Shown: in pieces, positions 14,015-15,485 of the stretch
How positions within the stretch are numbered: position 1 is the first letter of the stretch
Layout: each line of letters opens with the position of its first letter
The notes under the pieces: generated by a model
Told to the model about the DNA's origin: nothing
What the model saw: the letters and a program-made list of their open reading frames with translations, nothing else
Database searches by the model: none
DNA from: Symbiodinium natans
Lineage: Eukaryota; Sar; Dinophyceae; Suessiales; Symbiodiniaceae
Length of the DNA stretch: 15,485 bases
Direction: 5' to 3'
Assembly (NCBI GenBank): GCA_905221605.1
Contig: CAJNDS010001519.1
Location: 1-15,485, forward strand
Program-made: the position numbers and the translations under genes

Positions 14015-14084
14015 GGGCCAGCATAGGCGCCACCCCCCCCCCCCGGTCCCCCCCCGCTCTGTGGTTATGGTGGGTTTTTGGAGT

Positions 14085-15485
14085 CCACCCCCCCCCCCCG
14101 TGGGTGGCTTAAATAGGGTCTATTTGGAAGCTGGGACTCGGGTTTTCTTATAGCCATACACGTTTCCACGAGGGTACGCTGCTGTCACGTCAGTCGTACT
14201 ATGGAGGCCTCAGGAACAAGAACCAGGTAGTTCCTCTTTTCTCTTCTCTTTTTCTCCTCAATCCTAAAGTCGAAGGCTCTCGTGAGGAGAAGAGAAGGGA
14301 GAGAAGGAGGGAAAGATAAGAGGAACACAATTTTCATGGGAAGAGCCAAGAAAAGAATAGAAGAGAGATAAAACAAGGCGCAAAGAAGATGGTACTCTTC
14401 TTTATCTATCCTCTCTCCCTTATCTCTCCGTTCCCTCTGTCTTTTCGAAATGAGAAAAACAAAAAGAAAGATGAAAGGAAGAAGGGTTAGGAAAAGAGCC
14501 GAAGAGATAGGCCGAAAAGAGGGGTATGGTGAAGTACGGCAAAGGTCCACGCACAAGGAGTCACCTTCTGCTTACCCTTCCCCTGCTTGATTTTACAAGC
14601 TCCTTTCTTGTGTTTTATCAGTTAAAATTAAAAGGAAACAGAAGGAGAGAAGGGAAAGGGAAGTGAGAGAGGAGAGACAAGAAGGAGGCCATTTTAATTT
14701 CCTGTGAGTTATCAAAAGGAATGCAATATTATGGGAAGAGCAATGGAAAAAAAGAGTGGAAGAGAAATTAAGACAGGAGAGGGAGGTGCAAAAATAAGGC
14801 AAAGAGAAGATGGTGCCGTTTTCATCTCACCTCTCGTTCTTATCTTCCTCTTCTCTGGTTCTTTTCCCTGTGAAATAAAAAAACAAAAGGAAGGACAATG
14901 AACATATAAAGGAACCCGTTTTCGTTTCCGTTTGGGCACAAGGAAAAAAAACAGAGGCGATAGGGCGAGAGGAGGGGTTTGCTGAAGCATGGGGAGGGTG
15001 TACGGGCAAGGGGCCAACTCCGCCCACTTCCCCCATCCATTGAAAGAGGAAATGGAACAGGGCCTCCATTCCCCTCTTATTCTTCCTTTCTTGCGTTTTT
15101 GTCGTTTAGAAGGGAACAAGAGAAGAGGAGGGAGAGAGAAGGAGAGAGGAGACATAAAAAGGGTTGCATTTTTAATGGGAAGAGCAAAGAAAAGACCAGA
15201 AGAGAGATGATGGGAGAAGAGGGGGAGAAAAAACAAGGCGCACAGAAAATGGGCAGATAAGAAGAGAGGAAAGGGAATGACCAAGTACAATGAGGAGTTC
15301 TTCAATTTCCCTCCCTATCTCTTATGTTACTTTTCCTTCTTGTGGGGTGTCCCTTTTTCTCTTTAAGATGCAGAAAACGATTGAAAAGGACACCCGTTCC
15401 ATCGCCCATATGTAGGGAAAGAGAGAGAATCATGAGCATCAGCTGGGCTTGCTGCCAATCCAACATGGGCGTCCCTTTTAATCGC
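14085..15485 (-). repeat. Right arm of large inverted repeat, truncated by the window edge
   Basis: This is an inverted copy of 6636-8072, starting at a poly-C tract (about 14085-14100) followed by GTGGGTGGCTTAAATAGGGT. It runs off the window at 15485, so the true arm may be longer. The minus strand carries open frames at 15305-14712 (197 codons) and 14556-14185 (123 codons). These are low-complexity, rich in L, F, S and P, and the first is broken by a frameshift in the left arm. I do not call them genes. Confidence 0.92.

Larger units (their letters stand above)
8073..14084. other. Telomere-repeat mosaic core between the inverted arms
   Basis: About 6 kb of short TTTAGGG and CCCTAAA tracts, non-repetitive inserts and small fold-back elements. 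Individual parts are listed separately. Stretches not covered by another entry are degenerate AC-rich or CCCTAAA-like sequence, in which I see nothing further. Confidence 0.85.

Noticed and set aside
14712-15305. The 197-codon minus frame as a real gene
   Set aside because: Its inverted counterpart in the left arm is broken by frameshift, and its repeated LFFALP-like segments mirror the DNA repeat unit. No recognised domain.
1-15485. tRNA, rRNA, riboswitch or bacterial operon
   Set aside because: I saw no cloverleaf, no conserved rRNA segment, no ribosome-binding sites with gene spacing and no recognised protein family anywhere in the window.

Overview
This window looks like non-genic eukaryotic nuclear DNA, most likely subtelomeric or heterochromatic. 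Almost every base belongs to a satellite, an inverted repeat, a homopolymer tract or a telomere-like tract. I see no bacterial gene density, no operon, no tRNA or rRNA, and no protein family I can name. The recurrent heptamer TTTAGGG/CCCTAAA is the plant-type telomere repeat. It is used by land plants, many green algae, and several protist groups such as dinoflagellates, chromerids and coccidian apicomplexans. The sequence alone does not let me choose among them.

Layout. Positions 1-248 are AT-rich flank with a duplicated 40-mer. Positions 249-557 are a purine tract followed by a long poly-C tract. Positions 558-672 hold a short inverted repeat whose first 40 bases recur beside poly-C/poly-G at the ends of the 6-kb core described below. 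Positions 697-2850 are palindromic modules built from GAATTAATT and its complement, joined by G/C-rich linkers. A different array of eight long hairpins (1488-2206) sits inside them. Positions 2861-3222 are a 31-bp satellite. Positions 3223-5274 are a 55-bp satellite, partly organised as 110-bp dimers and containing an internal inversion of about 200 bp.

From 5275 to about 8072 the plus strand is pyrimidine-rich and built from degenerate units of about 420 bp, including a near-identical copy offset by 912 bp. Its distal part (6636-8072) returns in inverted orientation at 14085-15485. The two arms enclose a core of about 6 kb.

The core (8073-14084) is the most unusual part. It is a mosaic of short interstitial telomeric tracts of alternating polarity. 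In six consecutive cases a CCCTAAA tract on the left and a TTTAGGG tract on the right bracket an 84-141 bp non-repetitive insert. That is the polarity expected of a tiny linear DNA capped by telomeres at both ends. Between these capped cassettes lie small fold-back (MITE-like) elements of about 95-140 bp, at least two of which form families with several copies, and a few longer stretches with open frames (8197-8409, 8867-9342, 12603-13375) that may be remnants of genes.

No set of genes working together can be described. The coherent story is structural: nested satellites, fold-back elements and telomere-capped fragments inside a large inverted repeat.
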